This document shows, piece after piece, positions 8,371-16,734 of a stretch of DNA of 64,000 bases. The position numbers and the translations under genes are program-made. This DNA is from PALSA-612 sp963755155. Its GTDB lineage: Bacteria; Actinomycetota; Thermoleophilia; Gaiellales; Gaiellaceae. Each line of letters begins with the position of its first letter. Position 1 is the stretch's first letter. The notes below the pieces were generated by a model. That model was not told the origin of the DNA. It made no database searches and saw nothing but the letters and a program-made list of their open reading frames with translations. The stretch lies in NCBI GenBank assembly GCA_963755155.1, contig CAVWIV010000003.1:248001-312000 (forward strand). Reading direction: 5' to 3'.

Positions 8371-8955
8371 TCAGGCTGGAAGGAGACGCGGTGGGCCGCG
8401 TGCGGGATGCCCGTCCGCAAGCGGCTCGAGTGAAGGAAGGTCGACCGGCGCCGGTGCGAGATTCGCAAGCACGGCCGGCCGAAGCTTTCGCGGGGCGCCG
8501 CGCGCCGAGCCGATCGCCTCGGCGGCGCGAAGAAGCAGGCGTGCGACCACATACGCGGCGATCGCGAAGGGAATCTGGAGCACGAGGCCGAGCGCGAACG
8601 TGGGCTCGGTTGCCGCGTGCCACGGAAACGCGCCGTCGTGGAGATAGCGCTCGAGGTGCTCCTGGAGCACGAAGGTCGCGAGCGGCAGCACCGCGAGCGG
8701 CCAGGGATCGAGCGAGAACGCGGGCCTGCCGCGGCCGGCCGCCCGTGCGACGGCGACGAGCCCGGCGACGAGCAGCGCGACACACAACGCAACGGCGAAC
8801 GGGAGGTACGAGAAGTACCCGTGCCCCGACCCGGCCAGCAGCTCCGAGCGCTCGTGAGCGTCGGGCGAGACGAGCCAGTAGTCGACGGCATGTGCGAGCT
8901 GGGCGCCACCGAGGACGATCGGCACCGCAACCAGCCACGCGAGAGCTCTTCTCAC
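8371..8955 (-). CDS. Polytopic membrane protein of unknown function
   Basis: A 194-residue protein, taking the GTG at 8955-8953 as start because the region upstream of it lacks protein-like composition and would overlap the ABC permease gene. Four hydrophobic segments are visible: LAWLVAVPIVLGGAQLAHA, LPFAVALCVALLVAGLVAVA, LAVLPLATFVLQ and LGLVLQIPFAIAAYVVARLL. His residues occur near the first and third helix ends (AHAVDYWL, QEHLERYLHDGAFPWHAA). It precedes the CopC-CopD gene by about 40 bases on the same strand and so belongs to the copper operon. A role in copper handling is plausible but rests only on context. I recognise no named family. Confidence 0.6.
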   Translation of the reverse strand: MRRALAWLVAVPIVLGGAQLAHAVDYWLVSPDAHERSELLAGSGHGYFSYLPFAVALCVALLVAGLVAVARAAGRGRPAFSLDPWPLAVLPLATFVLQEHLERYLHDGAFPWHAATEPTFALGLVLQIPFAIAAYVVARLLLRAAEAIGSARGAPRKLRPAVLANLAPAPVDLPSLEPLADGHPARGPPRLLPA

Positions 8956-8974
8956 GGGCGGGAGTGTAGCCCCG

Positions 8975-9760
8975 TCACCCGCCGGCGGCCTCGGCACGGC
9001 GCATGCCGAGCGCGGCCCAGACCGCGAACACGAGCAGCAGGCCGAACGCGGCGCCGAACGCAACTGCCACGTACTCCGGCGCCCCGGAGACGAGGCTCCG
9101 GCCCGCCTCGAGGAGGTACGTCACGGGGTTCACGGTGGCCACGGTGTGAATCCAGCCGGACAACAGCGTCAGCGGCACGTAGACGGGCGCGAAGAAGAGG
9201 ATGAGGAACACCGGCATCTGCATCAGCGGGCCGGCCTGAAGCGACCGGAAGCGCGTTGCGATGCCCGCCGCCCAGCAGAGCGCAACCATGTTCACGAGCA
9301 GCGCGAGCGTGAAGAGCCCGACGACCTCGGCGCCGTTTCCGAGCACGTCCATACCCAGCGCGAGCGCGACGGCGACGAGCACGACGGCCGTCACGCCCCA
9401 GCGCACGATCGCCGCCAGCCCGTAGCCGACGATGATCGCGCTGCGGTGCGGCGCGGCCAGCATCAGGCGCCGCGAGAACCCGTACTCGAAGTCGCGGGCG
9501 ATGCCGAACCCCGTGAACACGCCGCCGAAGGCTGCCGACTGGAGCAGCACGAACACGAACTGGAACGCCGTGTAGCCCGCGGGGAACTCGAACCCGGGCA
9601 GGCTCGACAGCTGCGAGAGCCCTCCCACGAACGCCGTGAAGAAGAAGAGCGGGAAGGCGATCGACGGGATGAGGATGCTCGGCGTCGTGAGCGCGTTGTG
9701 CGTCGTCCGCCACGCCACGCCGAGCGCGACCGAGCGGTACGCGTGCCACGTCTCTCCCAT
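8975..9760 (-). CDS. ABC-2 type transporter permease
   Basis: A 261-residue ABC-2 permease with six hydrophobic stretches and the family-typical segment near the fifth helix followed by VATVNPVTYLLEAGRSL. The ATG at 9760-9758 overlaps the stop of the preceding permease (ATGA). With the ATPase and the other permease it makes a DrrA/DrrB-like exporter with two different permease chains. The two permeases share the TVNPVTYL(I/L)EA(V/G)RSL signature but are otherwise divergent, which points to an old duplication and a heterodimeric channel. Substrate unknown; family members export drugs, lipids or polysaccharides. Confidence 0.85.
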   Translation of the reverse strand: MGETWHAYRSVALGVAWRTTHNALTTPSILIPSIAFPLFFFTAFVGGLSQLSSLPGFEFPAGYTAFQFVFVLLQSAAFGGVFTGFGIARDFEYGFSRRLMLAAPHRSAIIVGYGLAAIVRWGVTAVVLVAVALALGMDVLGNGAEVVGLFTLALLVNMVALCWAAGIATRFRSLQAGPLMQMPVFLILFFAPVYVPLTLLSGWIHTVATVNPVTYLLEAGRSLVSGAPEYVAVAFGAAFGLLLVFAVWAALGMRRAEAAGG

Positions 9761-10530
9761 CAGGTTCGTTCCATCCTCACGCGCAGCGCGTGCGAGGCGG
9801 CGACCGTCGAGACGACGATGAGCGCGATCGCGACTACGAACCCGAGTGAGAGCGCCTGCACGCTCCAGCCGGTGATGATGAGGCTGCGCACGGCCTCGAT
9901 GAGGTACGTGACCGGATTGACCGTCGCGATCGCCCGGAACCAGTCGACCTCCATGAGGTTCCGCGGCGCGTTCATCGACGACATGAAGAGGAAGATGAAG
10001 AGCACGGGGAAGAGCGCCTGGATCGACTCGCCCGAGCCCGTGCGGAGAGCCATGTACGCGCCGAGCATCCCGAAGCCGGCCGAGATGAGCGTCGCGAGCA
10101 CGAGGATCATCAGGATGCCGGGCAGGCCCGAGACGATCTCGACGCCGAACGCGAGCGCGCAGCCCATGTAGAAGAGCGACTGGATGAGGCCCATCACGAC
10201 CACACCGGCGAGATGGCCTGCGAGCAACGCGCTGCCGCGCATCGGCGTCAGGGCGAGCCGGTTGAGGAACCCGTTCTGAATGTCGCGGGCGAGATCCGTG
10301 CCGGCGTTCATCGTCGCGAAGAGCGCGCCCTGGATGAACGGGACGGCGACCGCGAAGGCGAGAAACGAGTCGGTCGGGAAGCCTTCGAGCGCCGTCGACG
10401 GCCTGAGGCCGGCCGCGTTCACGGCGACGAGCATCGTCGGGAAGAGGAGTGGCGGGATGACGTACGCCGGCTGGCGCAGCGTGCGCGTGAGGCTGCGCCG
10501 GGCCAGGCTGAACACCTGTGTCGCGTTCAC
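9760..10530 (-). CDS. ABC-2 type transporter permease
   Basis: A 256-residue ABC-2 permease starting at GTG 10530-10528, which overlaps the ATPase stop (GTGA, 10527-10530). Six membrane segments are visible, with GFLNRLALTPMRGSALLAG in the first cytoplasmic coupling region and TVNPVTYLIEAVRSL before the last helix. This is the DrrB type. It lies between the ATPase gene upstream and the second permease downstream, with 1-4 base overlaps at both ends, so the three are translationally coupled and should be made in fixed ratio. Confidence 0.88.
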   Translation of the reverse strand: MNATQVFSLARRSLTRTLRQPAYVIPPLLFPTMLVAVNAAGLRPSTALEGFPTDSFLAFAVAVPFIQGALFATMNAGTDLARDIQNGFLNRLALTPMRGSALLAGHLAGVVVMGLIQSLFYMGCALAFGVEIVSGLPGILMILVLATLISAGFGMLGAYMALRTGSGESIQALFPVLFIFLFMSSMNAPRNLMEVDWFRAIATVNPVTYLIEAVRSLIITGWSVQALSLGFVVAIALIVVSTVAASHALRVRMERT

Positions 10531-11499
10531 GTGGCGATGCTCTCGGGCTGCTCCGAGCCTGCGCCTTCGAGCGTGCGGCCGGTCTTCGCGAGAAAGACGT
10601 CGTCGAGGCTCGGCGCGTGCAGCTGGAGGTGCTCCACGTGGAGGTCTGCGCTGTCGAGCGCCCGGACGATGTCGGCGAGGCCGAACTCGTCTCCCGCCAG
10701 CCGTACCGCCAGCGACTTCGGCGACACCTGGGAGAGCTCTCCGAACTGCTCGAGGATCCGCGCCAGCTGCGGACGTTGCTCCGGATCGGCTGGGGATCGC
10801 CTCCACCGTCGGGTGCGCGATCTCGGCCTTGAGCTCGGCGGGCGTGCCCTCGGCCACGATCCGGCCGTGGTCGATGATGCCGACGCGGTTCGCAAGCACG
10901 TCCGCCTCCTCGAGGTACTGCGTGGTGAGGAAGACGGTGACGCCGTCCTCCTGCGCGAGCCGCCCGACCTCGGCCCAGAGCGCCGTGCGCGACTGCGGGT
11001 CGAGGCCGGTCGTCGGCTCGTCGAGGAAGAGGATGCGCGGCCGGTGCACGAGGGCGAGCGCGAGGTCGAGACGTCGCTTCATCCCGCCCGAGTACGTGCG
11101 CACCTTGCGCTCGGACGCCGCCTCCAGGCCGACGCGCTCGAGGAGCTCGTCGGACCGGAGGTTGCGCTCGGCCTTCGCGATGCCGTGCAGCGCCGTCTGG
11201 AGCCGCAGGTGCTCGCGGCCGGTGAGCAGCGGATCGAGCGCGGCTTCCTGGAGGGCGGCGCCGATGGCCCTCCGCACCTTCGGGCCATCCTTGACGATGT
11301 CGAAGCCGGCCACGCGCGCGCGGCCGTCGGTCGGCGGCAAGAGCGTCGTGAGCATGTGCACGGTCGTCGACTTGCCCGCGCCGTTCGGCCCCAGGAAGCC
11401 GTAGATCTCCCCTTCGGCGACGGCGAGGTCGATCCCGTCGACCGCGCGGACGTCCTTGAAGTCGCGGACGAGCCGCTCCGCCTCGATGCCGTACGCCAC
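10527..11499 (-). CDS. ABC transporter ATPase, DrrA-like (one frameshift)
   Basis: The nucleotide-binding domain is complete: Walker A GFLGPNGAGKST, signature YSGGMKRRLDLA, Walker B RILFLDEPTTGLD and the switch His replaced by Gln in FLTTQYLEEAD. At about 10790 the frame changes by one base. The remaining ~85 residues (ADPEQRPQLARIL through SLDDVFLAKTGRTLEG) give the DrrA C-terminal domain and reach a TGA at 10527-10529. The lesion lies between two well-matching segments, so the gene product is probably normal and the indel is an artefact. It energises the two downstream permeases. The Gln in the H-loop is common in this DrrA group. Confidence 0.85.
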
Positions 11500-11508
11500 C
11501 TTCCGACT

Positions 11509-12220
11509 CTAGCTGCGCGCTGCTCGGCGCTCGCGAGCTGCGGAGACGAGCTCCTCGAAGAGGCGCAGGTCGTCTCCGTCCTCCGGGTGCCAGAGCACGC
11601 CGAGCGCGAATGCGCGATCGCCCGCCTCGAGCGCCTCGATCGTCCCGTCGTCGGCGCGCGCGACCACCTCGAGGCCCTCGCCGAGCCTGCCGTAGCCCTG
11701 GTGGTGGTGCGACGAGACCTCCACGCTCGTGCCAACGATCGAGTGGAGACGCGAGCCCTCGTCGACGGAGACCGGGTGCTTGGAGAAGACGCCGGGCACT
11801 TCCTTGTGGCCCTCGTGCCCGACGAGGTCGGGGACGTGCTGCTCGAGATCGCCGCCGAGCGCGACGTTCAGGACCTGGGAGCCGCGGCAGATGGCCAGCA
11901 CCGGCAGGTCGCGATCGAGGGCCGCGGTGAGGAGCGCGATCTCGGCGCGGTCTCGCTCGGGGCGGATGTTGTTCGTCTCCGGGTGCGGCTCGGCGTCGTA
12001 CAGCTCCGGGTCGAGGTCCGGGCCGCCCGTGAAGACGAGCCCGTCGAGCGCGTCGAGCGTCTCGCTCGATCGCGTCCTCCGACGGCGGCACGAGCAGCGG
12101 CCTACCGCCGGCCGCCTCGACCTTCGTCACGTACGCGAGCGGAGCCAGCGCGGCAGGCACGTTCCAGACGCCCCATGCCGCGTCCTCGGCGTACGCTGTG
12201 ATGCCGATGACCGGCCGCAT
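11509..12220 (-). CDS. Class I glutamine amidotransferase, gamma-glutamyl-GABA hydrolase (PuuD) family, one frameshift
   Basis: The N-terminus begins MRPVIGITAYAEDAAWGVW at 12220, typical of PuuD-like hydrolases. After about 50 residues the frame shifts near 12065. The second frame carries DGLVFTGGPDLDPELYD, ETNNIRPERD, the nucleophile elbow LAICRGSQVLNVALGG with the catalytic Cys, and the HHHQGYGRLG and LGVLWHPED segments holding the catalytic His and Glu. The enzyme hydrolyses gamma-glutamyl amides such as gamma-glutamyl-GABA in putrescine catabolism. It follows no polyamine genes here, so the substrate is open. Its 5' end overlaps the divergent lipoprotein gene by 14 bases. Confidence 0.82.
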
Positions 12221-13022
12221 CCTCTCCGCATTGTCACTGATCGTTCTCGCGCTCGGACTCGCCGCCTGCGGCGGTGACGACGGCTCGACGACGGCGACCG
12301 AGACGACGACGACGTTCGACACCGACACGACGATCACCACGACGACGTCGACCGAGCCCGAGACGACGAAGCTCCGCGTGTACTTCCTGCTCAACGACAA
12401 GGTGCAGCCGTTCGCACGCGAGGTGCCGAAGACCCAGGCCGTCGCCGCGGAGGCGCTCGACCAGCTGCTCGCAGGGCCGACCGCCAGCGAGCAGGAGCTC
12501 GGGCTCGTGTCCGCACTGCCCGCCGGCGTGGAGGTGGAGCGAGTCACCGTCGAGGACGGGCAGGCCCACGTGCGCGTCTCGCAGCACCTCGAGAGCGATG
12601 CGGTGGCACAGCTCGTCTACACGGTCACGCAGTTTCCCTCGATCACCAAGGGCGTCTCGGTCGAGATGCCCGACATGCCTCCCCTAATCGTCGACCGCGC
12701 CGACTACGAGGACTTCACACCGGCGATTCTCGTCGAGTCGCCGCTCGCGTTCGAGACAGTCTCGAACCCCATCCACGCCACGGGCACGGCCAATACGTTC
12801 GAGGCGAACTTCCAGTACGAGGTCGTCGACCCGTCCGGCAAGGTCGTCGACACGCACCACGTCACCGCTACGTCGGGCACCGGCACGCGCGGCACGTTCG
12901 AGTTCACGACGAAGCCCTACACCGGCGAGGCCGGGCAGGGCGCGCTCGTCGTGCTCGAGTTCTCGGCGAAGGACGGGTCGCGGACGAACGAAGTCCGCAT
13001 CCCCATCGAGCTCCAGCCCTAG
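12207..13022 (+). CDS. Lipoprotein with GerMN and Gmad2 (spore-germination-type) domains
   Basis: A 271-residue lipoprotein. The signal peptide ILSALSLIVLALGLAAC ends in a lipobox Cys near residue 21, followed by a Thr-rich linker (~25 residues). A GerMN domain follows (RVYFLLNDKVQPFAREV, LLAGPTASEQELGLVSALP), then a C-terminal Ig-like Gmad2 domain (ILVESPLAFETVSNPIHATGTANTFEANF). These domains were named in Bacillus germination and sporulation proteins but are common in non-sporulating actinobacteria as envelope lipoproteins (LpqB relatives). Start: ATG 12207 gives the best signal; 12198 and 12201 are alternatives. A possible -10 (TACGCT at 12192-12197) would make the transcript leaderless. 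The 3' end overlaps the convergent winged-helix gene. Confidence 0.82.
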   Translation: MTGRILSALSLIVLALGLAACGGDDGSTTATETTTTFDTDTTITTTTSTEPETTKLRVYFLLNDKVQPFAREVPKTQAVAAEALDQLLAGPTASEQELGLVSALPAGVEVERVTVEDGQAHVRVSQHLESDAVAQLVYTVTQFPSITKGVSVEMPDMPPLIVDRADYEDFTPAILVESPLAFETVSNPIHATGTANTFEANFQYEVVDPSGKVVDTHHVTATSGTGTRGTFEFTTKPYTGEAGQGALVVLEFSAKDGSRTNEVRIPIELQP

Positions 13023-14050
13023 TCGGCCAGGAAGGCTTCGAGGCGCGCAGCCTCGTCGGCGAGCTCGCGCCGTACCGCGCGTGACAGCGGCGCGAACGGC
13101 TCGATGACGACGCGACCGCCGTCGACGCGCCACATGCCGGCGACGAACCCGTCGACGAGAAACGTCTGGGAGACGTCGCCGTTCATGGCGATGACGGTCT
13201 TCCGGTACTGCTCGGGCAGTACGCGAGTCCGGTCCGCGAACGCGAGCAGCACGTTGTCCCACTTCGGCAGGAAGCGCACGGGCGCGGGCGTTTCAGGGTC
13301 CGGAAGCGGCGCGCGGGCGACATCGAAGAGCTCGCGACCCTTCCCGTCGCGGAAGCGCCGCAACGGCTCGAGCCGGTCGAGCGCGCGCTGGATCTCGGGC
13401 ACGTGCATCATGCTCCAGGCGACGATGTCGCGCCGCGATGCGGGCCCGAAGGCGGCGAGATAGCGCCGGACGACCTCCGCGCGCGCGTCGGTCGGATCGT
13501 GCAGCTCGGGTTCCTCGATCGCAACGAACCTGCCCTCGGGCCGCCCCTGCCAGAGCGCTGTCTCGTGGTGGTGGTGAAGGTGCGCGCGTGCGCGTGCGGC
13601 ACGCCAGGCACGGCGCGCGGTGAGGCCGGTGAGCCCGTGCTCGCGCTCGAGATAGGCGAGCGCCTCCGTCGTCGTGACGGTGCCGTTCGCGGCGAGCGCC
13701 CGCACCGACGGCGCGAGACTCCTCGCCGGCTCCACTTCCCAGGGGAAGTTCGTCTCGCTCATCGCCGCGCGCACGAGCCCGTAGTCGCGCGGAGTGACGA
13801 GGTGGAGCGTCTGCCGCATGACGGTCGCCTTGACGACGGCCCTGCGCGCCAGCTCGCGCTCGAGCGCCTGGCGACGGAAGCTCGTCGTTCGCGTCCAGAT
13901 GCCGACGTACGGCGACGGCGGCCACTGCGCCTGCATGCCGACCAGGCGCTCAATCACCGCCTTCGGCGAGAGCCGCTTCCGCTCGAGCAGGAGCTGTCGC
14001 GCAAGCGTTGCGCGGTTCAGCTCGCGCAGCGTGAGGACACGCTCAGCCAC
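13019..14050 (-). CDS. Winged-helix DNA-binding domain protein (DUF1006, AlkX/YcaQ-like)
   Basis: A 343-residue member of the HTH_42 (DUF1006) family. Visible landmarks are the N-terminal LGMQAQWPPSPYVGIW-like segment (here VGMQAQWPPSPYVGIWTR, residues ~38-55), the central wing region with AFGPASRRDIVAWSMM, and the C-terminal FLPKWDNVLLAFADRTRVLP followed by FLVDGFVAGMWRV. Relatives such as YcaQ and AlkX unhook DNA crosslinks as glycosylases, but the AlkZ catalytic QxD/QxQ pair cannot be confirmed by eye. QAQ at residues ~41-43 is the best candidate. The 5' end overlaps the downstream-reading ABC ATPase gene by 8 bases, so it is co-transcribed with the DUF990 transporter. Confidence 0.75.
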   Translation of the reverse strand: MAERVLTLRELNRATLARQLLLERKRLSPKAVIERLVGMQAQWPPSPYVGIWTRTTSFRRQALERELARRAVVKATVMRQTLHLVTPRDYGLVRAAMSETNFPWEVEPARSLAPSVRALAANGTVTTTEALAYLEREHGLTGLTARRAWRAARARAHLHHHHETALWQGRPEGRFVAIEEPELHDPTDARAEVVRRYLAAFGPASRRDIVAWSMMHVPEIQRALDRLEPLRRFRDGKGRELFDVARAPLPDPETPAPVRFLPKWDNVLLAFADRTRVLPEQYRKTVIAMNGDVSQTFLVDGFVAGMWRVDGGRVVIEPFAPLSRAVRRELADEAARLEAFLAD

Positions 14051-15005
14051 CGGCGCCCTCGGCGTAGATCTTCCGGACGACGTCCTCGATCTCGGGCTCG
14101 TGGAGCTCGAGATCGCGGACGGGCGCTAGCGCCGTGACGGCTGCAGTTAGCCGTGCCGCGCTCGTCTCGTCGCGGCGGAAGGCGAGCCACTGCCGCGAGC
14201 CCTCGACGCGGACGATCCTCGCGCCGTCCACCTCCAGCGGCTCCCGCGGCTCTTCGAGATCGACGACGAGCATCCGCTCTCCGCCGTACCCCTGCTTCAG
14301 CGTGTCGAGGTCGCCGTCGTAGATGAGGCGCCCGTGATCGATCACGAGCAGGCGCGAGCAGAGCCGCTCGATGTCGTCGAGGTCGTGCGTGGTCAGCAGC
14401 ACGGTCACGCCGCGCTCGGAGTTGATCTCGGTCAGAAACTCGCGCACCCGCTCCTTCGCAACGACGTCGAGCCCGATCGTGGGCTCGTCGAGGAGGACGA
14501 TCTCCGGGTCGTGCAGCATGGCCGCCGTCAGCTCGCCTCGAATCCGCTGTCCGAGCGAGAGCTGCCGAACCGGCGTGTGGAGGAAGTCATCGAGGTCGAG
14601 CAGCTCGCGAAAGCGGTCGAGGTTCTGCCGATGCCGATCCTCGGGGACCTTGTAGATGTGGCGGAGCAGCTCGAACGAGTCGGCGAGCGGGAGGTCCCAC
14701 CAGAGCTGCATGCGCTGACCGAACATCACGCCGATGCGCCTGGCCAGCTGGATGCGCTGCCGCGAAGGCTCGAAGCCAGCGACGGAGATTCGGCCCGACG
14801 ACGGGACGAGGATGCCCGTCAGCATCTTCACGGTGGTCGACTTGCCGGCGCCATTCGGCCCGATGTAGCCGACCAGCGAGCCGGCCTCGATCTCGAACGA
14901 GATGTCGTCGACGGCCCGCACGACCGTGCGCTCGCGGAGGACACGTCCTCGCTTTCGCCGCACGACGAACGTCTTCTCGACGCCCTCCAGCTCGATCTGG
15001 GCCAT
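14043..15005 (-). CDS. ABC transporter ATPase of an ABC-2 (DUF990-type) exporter
   Basis: A 320-residue ATPase with Walker A VGYIGPNGAGKSTTVKM, signature RQLSLGQRIRGELTAA, Walker B EIVLLDEPTIGLD and switch His in LTTHDLDD. The signature LSLGQR instead of LSGGQ and the long segment between Walker A and signature (MFGQRMQLWWDLP) are typical of ATPases paired with DUF990/ABC-2 permeases, a group that includes the VheABC viologen exporter. A C-terminal extension of ~80 residues follows. Two permease genes are directly upstream on the same strand, 4 bases away. It probably exports a hydrophobic compound; the substrate is unknown. Confidence 0.88.
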   Translation of the reverse strand: MAQIELEGVEKTFVVRRKRGRVLRERTVVRAVDDISFEIEAGSLVGYIGPNGAGKSTTVKMLTGILVPSSGRISVAGFEPSRQRIQLARRIGVMFGQRMQLWWDLPLADSFELLRHIYKVPEDRHRQNLDRFRELLDLDDFLHTPVRQLSLGQRIRGELTAAMLHDPEIVLLDEPTIGLDVVAKERVREFLTEINSERGVTVLLTTHDLDDIERLCSRLLVIDHGRLIYDGDLDTLKQGYGGERMLVVDLEEPREPLEVDGARIVRVEGSRQWLAFRRDETSAARLTAAVTALAPVRDLELHEPEIEDVVRKIYAEGAGG

Positions 15006-15009
15006 CTGT

Positions 15010-15813
15010 CTAGCCGCCCGCGCTCCGGTAGTGCCGCACGGCGTAGCGCCACACGTAGCCGGCGCCGACGGCCGCGATCAGCGCTACTAACGGCGAGGCG
15101 AACGGCAGCCAGTCGGGCGCCCCGAGCGGATCGGGCTTGTCGAGGACGTACGTCGCAGGAAAGTACGCCACGAACGCCATCGGCACTACAAAGGTCACGA
15201 AGCGCTGCAACCAGTTCGCGTAGACGTCGATCGGATATTCGGAGAGGAAGTTGCCACCGTCGGTGAGCGAGTTCACCGACTCGCGCCCCTCGACGGCCCA
15301 GAAGACGATGGTGATCCCGGCCACCCAGATGGCCGCGAAGATCGCGGCTCCGGCAAGCACTGCGACGGCGATCATGGCCACGCGATCCGCCGTCCAGCCG
15401 ATGTCGAGCGCGACGACGGCGTACACGAGCACCACCGCCGACTGCAGGAGCCTTCCGAACTGGCGCAGACGGAAGTCGGACACGATCACCTGGAGCAGCG
15501 AGCTCCGCGGCCTGACGAGCACGAGGTCGAAGTTCCCGTCGCGGATCAGCTGCGGCAGCAGATCGAGGTGGCCGACCGCCAGCTCGGCGATCGAGAACGC
15601 GACGCCGGCGATGCCGTAGAGGAGCGCGACCTCCTGCACCGACCAGCCGGCGAGCTGCGGCACGTTGTCGAAGATGACGAGGATGGCGATGAAGTCGAGG
15701 AACGAGACGAGGAAGACGCCTACGACATCGAGCGCGAAAGACGTGCGGTACTGCCATTGCGCGCGCACCCGGGCAGCGACGAGCCTCGCGTAGAGGACCA
15801 GCGGCTCAGCCAC
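15010..15813 (-). CDS. ABC-2 family permease, DUF990/VheB-like
   Basis: A 267-residue integral membrane protein with about six helices. The segments ELAVGHLDLLPQLIRDGNFDL and LVRPRSSLLQVI (a short cytoplasmic loop) and SEYPIDVYANWLQRFVTFVVPMAFVAYFPA near the last helices are typical of the DUF990 permease subgroup. The paired permease starts 8 bases inside its 5' end (overlap 15806-15813) and the ATPase follows within 4 bases, forming a three-gene exporter. Functional unit: one ATPase dimer plus one of each permease. Confidence 0.85.
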   Translation of the reverse strand: MAEPLVLYARLVAARVRAQWQYRTSFALDVVGVFLVSFLDFIAILVIFDNVPQLAGWSVQEVALLYGIAGVAFSIAELAVGHLDLLPQLIRDGNFDLVLVRPRSSLLQVIVSDFRLRQFGRLLQSAVVLVYAVVALDIGWTADRVAMIAVAVLAGAAIFAAIWVAGITIVFWAVEGRESVNSLTDGGNFLSEYPIDVYANWLQRFVTFVVPMAFVAYFPATYVLDKPDPLGAPDWLPFASPLVALIAAVGAGYVWRYAVRHYRSAGG

Positions 15814-16597
15814 CCTGCACGACCAGCTTTCGCGTGCCTCGCGAGAACACTGTCAGGCAGATGGCAAAGAGCGCGACCAGCCAGCCGGCCTGCATGGCGA
15901 GCGTGGCAGCGAGCTCGCTTCCGGTCGACGCGCCGACGAAGACGTCGACCGGGAGCTGGAGCATGCTCGGGAACGGCGTCGCGTACGCCACCGTCTGGAG
16001 CCACTCCGGAAAGAAGCGGACCGGGATGATGAAGCCGGAGAAGAAGGCCGCGAGCGCGACAGAGATACGAAGCGCTCCGCGGTAGTCGAGCATCCAGAAC
16101 GCCGAGAGGTTGTAGAGGAAGCGGAAGGTGAAGCTGACGGCGATGGCCAGCAGGACGCTGACGAGAAACACGGCCCAGACGATGGGGTTGCTCGGCGCAG
16201 TCAGGTCGAAGACGATCGCGCCGACTACGAGCGGCGGCAGCCCCCGGAAGAGCGCGTGGTACAGGGCTCGTCCGTAGTCGGAGGCGAGGCCAGCCCGCAG
16301 CGGATGCACGGGCCGGATGAGGTCGGTGGCGACGTCGCCGCGCTGGATCCGCCGCGCAAAGTCCGCATCGCCGAAGATGCCGACGGTCGAGAGCATCGCC
16401 TGGGTCAGCCAGACGTACGTGAGCGTCTGCGCCACGTCGTAGCCGCCGATGTCCCCGCGTGTCTCGTAGAGCGAGAGCAGGACATACGCCTGGATGAAGC
16501 CGAAGACGGTGTTCGTGAAGATGCCTGCCCAGGTCGCGGCGGGATACGCCGCAAAGCGACGGTAGCCGCGGACGGCCAGCTCCCACTCGAGACGCAC
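15806..16597 (-). CDS. ABC-2 family permease, DUF990/VheA-like
   Basis: A 263-residue permease with six hydrophobic segments. RIQRGDVATDLIRPVHPLRAGL corresponds to the same cytoplasmic loop seen in the partner permease (GN-DL-L-RP), and FFSGFIIPVRFFPEWLQ lies before the last helices. First gene of the exporter operon (16597 to 14043), whose genes overlap or are spaced by 4 bases. The biotin ligase operon lies upstream on the same strand, separated by only 26 bases, so read-through is possible. Confidence 0.85.
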   Translation of the reverse strand: MRLEWELAVRGYRRFAAYPAATWAGIFTNTVFGFIQAYVLLSLYETRGDIGGYDVAQTLTYVWLTQAMLSTVGIFGDADFARRIQRGDVATDLIRPVHPLRAGLASDYGRALYHALFRGLPPLVVGAIVFDLTAPSNPIVWAVFLVSVLLAIAVSFTFRFLYNLSAFWMLDYRGALRISVALAAFFSGFIIPVRFFPEWLQTVAYATPFPSMLQLPVDVFVGASTGSELAATLAMQAGWLVALFAICLTVFSRGTRKLVVQGG

Positions 16598-16623
16598 CGG
16601 GCGAGTATGGCGTGACGCGCGGG

Positions 16624-16734
16624 CTACTCGTCCACGGGCGGCGCCTGGTGCCCTTCGTCGTCGGCGTCCGGCTCGCCGGTGTCGGGCGGGGCCTCGACGT
16701 CGGGCTCGGGCGGCGTGTCGCGCTCAGGTGTCAT
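16624..16734 (-). CDS. Very small acidic Pro-rich protein
   Basis: A 36-codon frame beginning at ATG 16734-16732, overlapping the last 11 bases of the biotin ligase gene. The product is almost entirely Asp, Glu and Pro (TPPEPDVEAPPDTGEPDADDE), so it would be disordered and strongly acidic. It could be translated by coupling to the ligase gene. Evidence is limited to the frame, start position and composition, and GC-rich sequence can produce such frames by chance. Confidence 0.3.
   Translation of the reverse strand: MTPERDTPPEPDVEAPPDTGEPDADDEGHQAPPVDE

Noticed and set aside
12296..12356. ACG-rich tandem repeat
   Set aside because: It encodes the Thr-rich linker of a lipoprotein and is not a repeat array; no CRISPR pattern anywhere in the window.
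8975..12547. Very long minus-strand frame of ~1190 codons
   Set aside because: Only its start, around the amidotransferase N-terminus, and its end, the 261-residue permease, match known families; the middle is low-complexity Arg/Ala translation of other frames.
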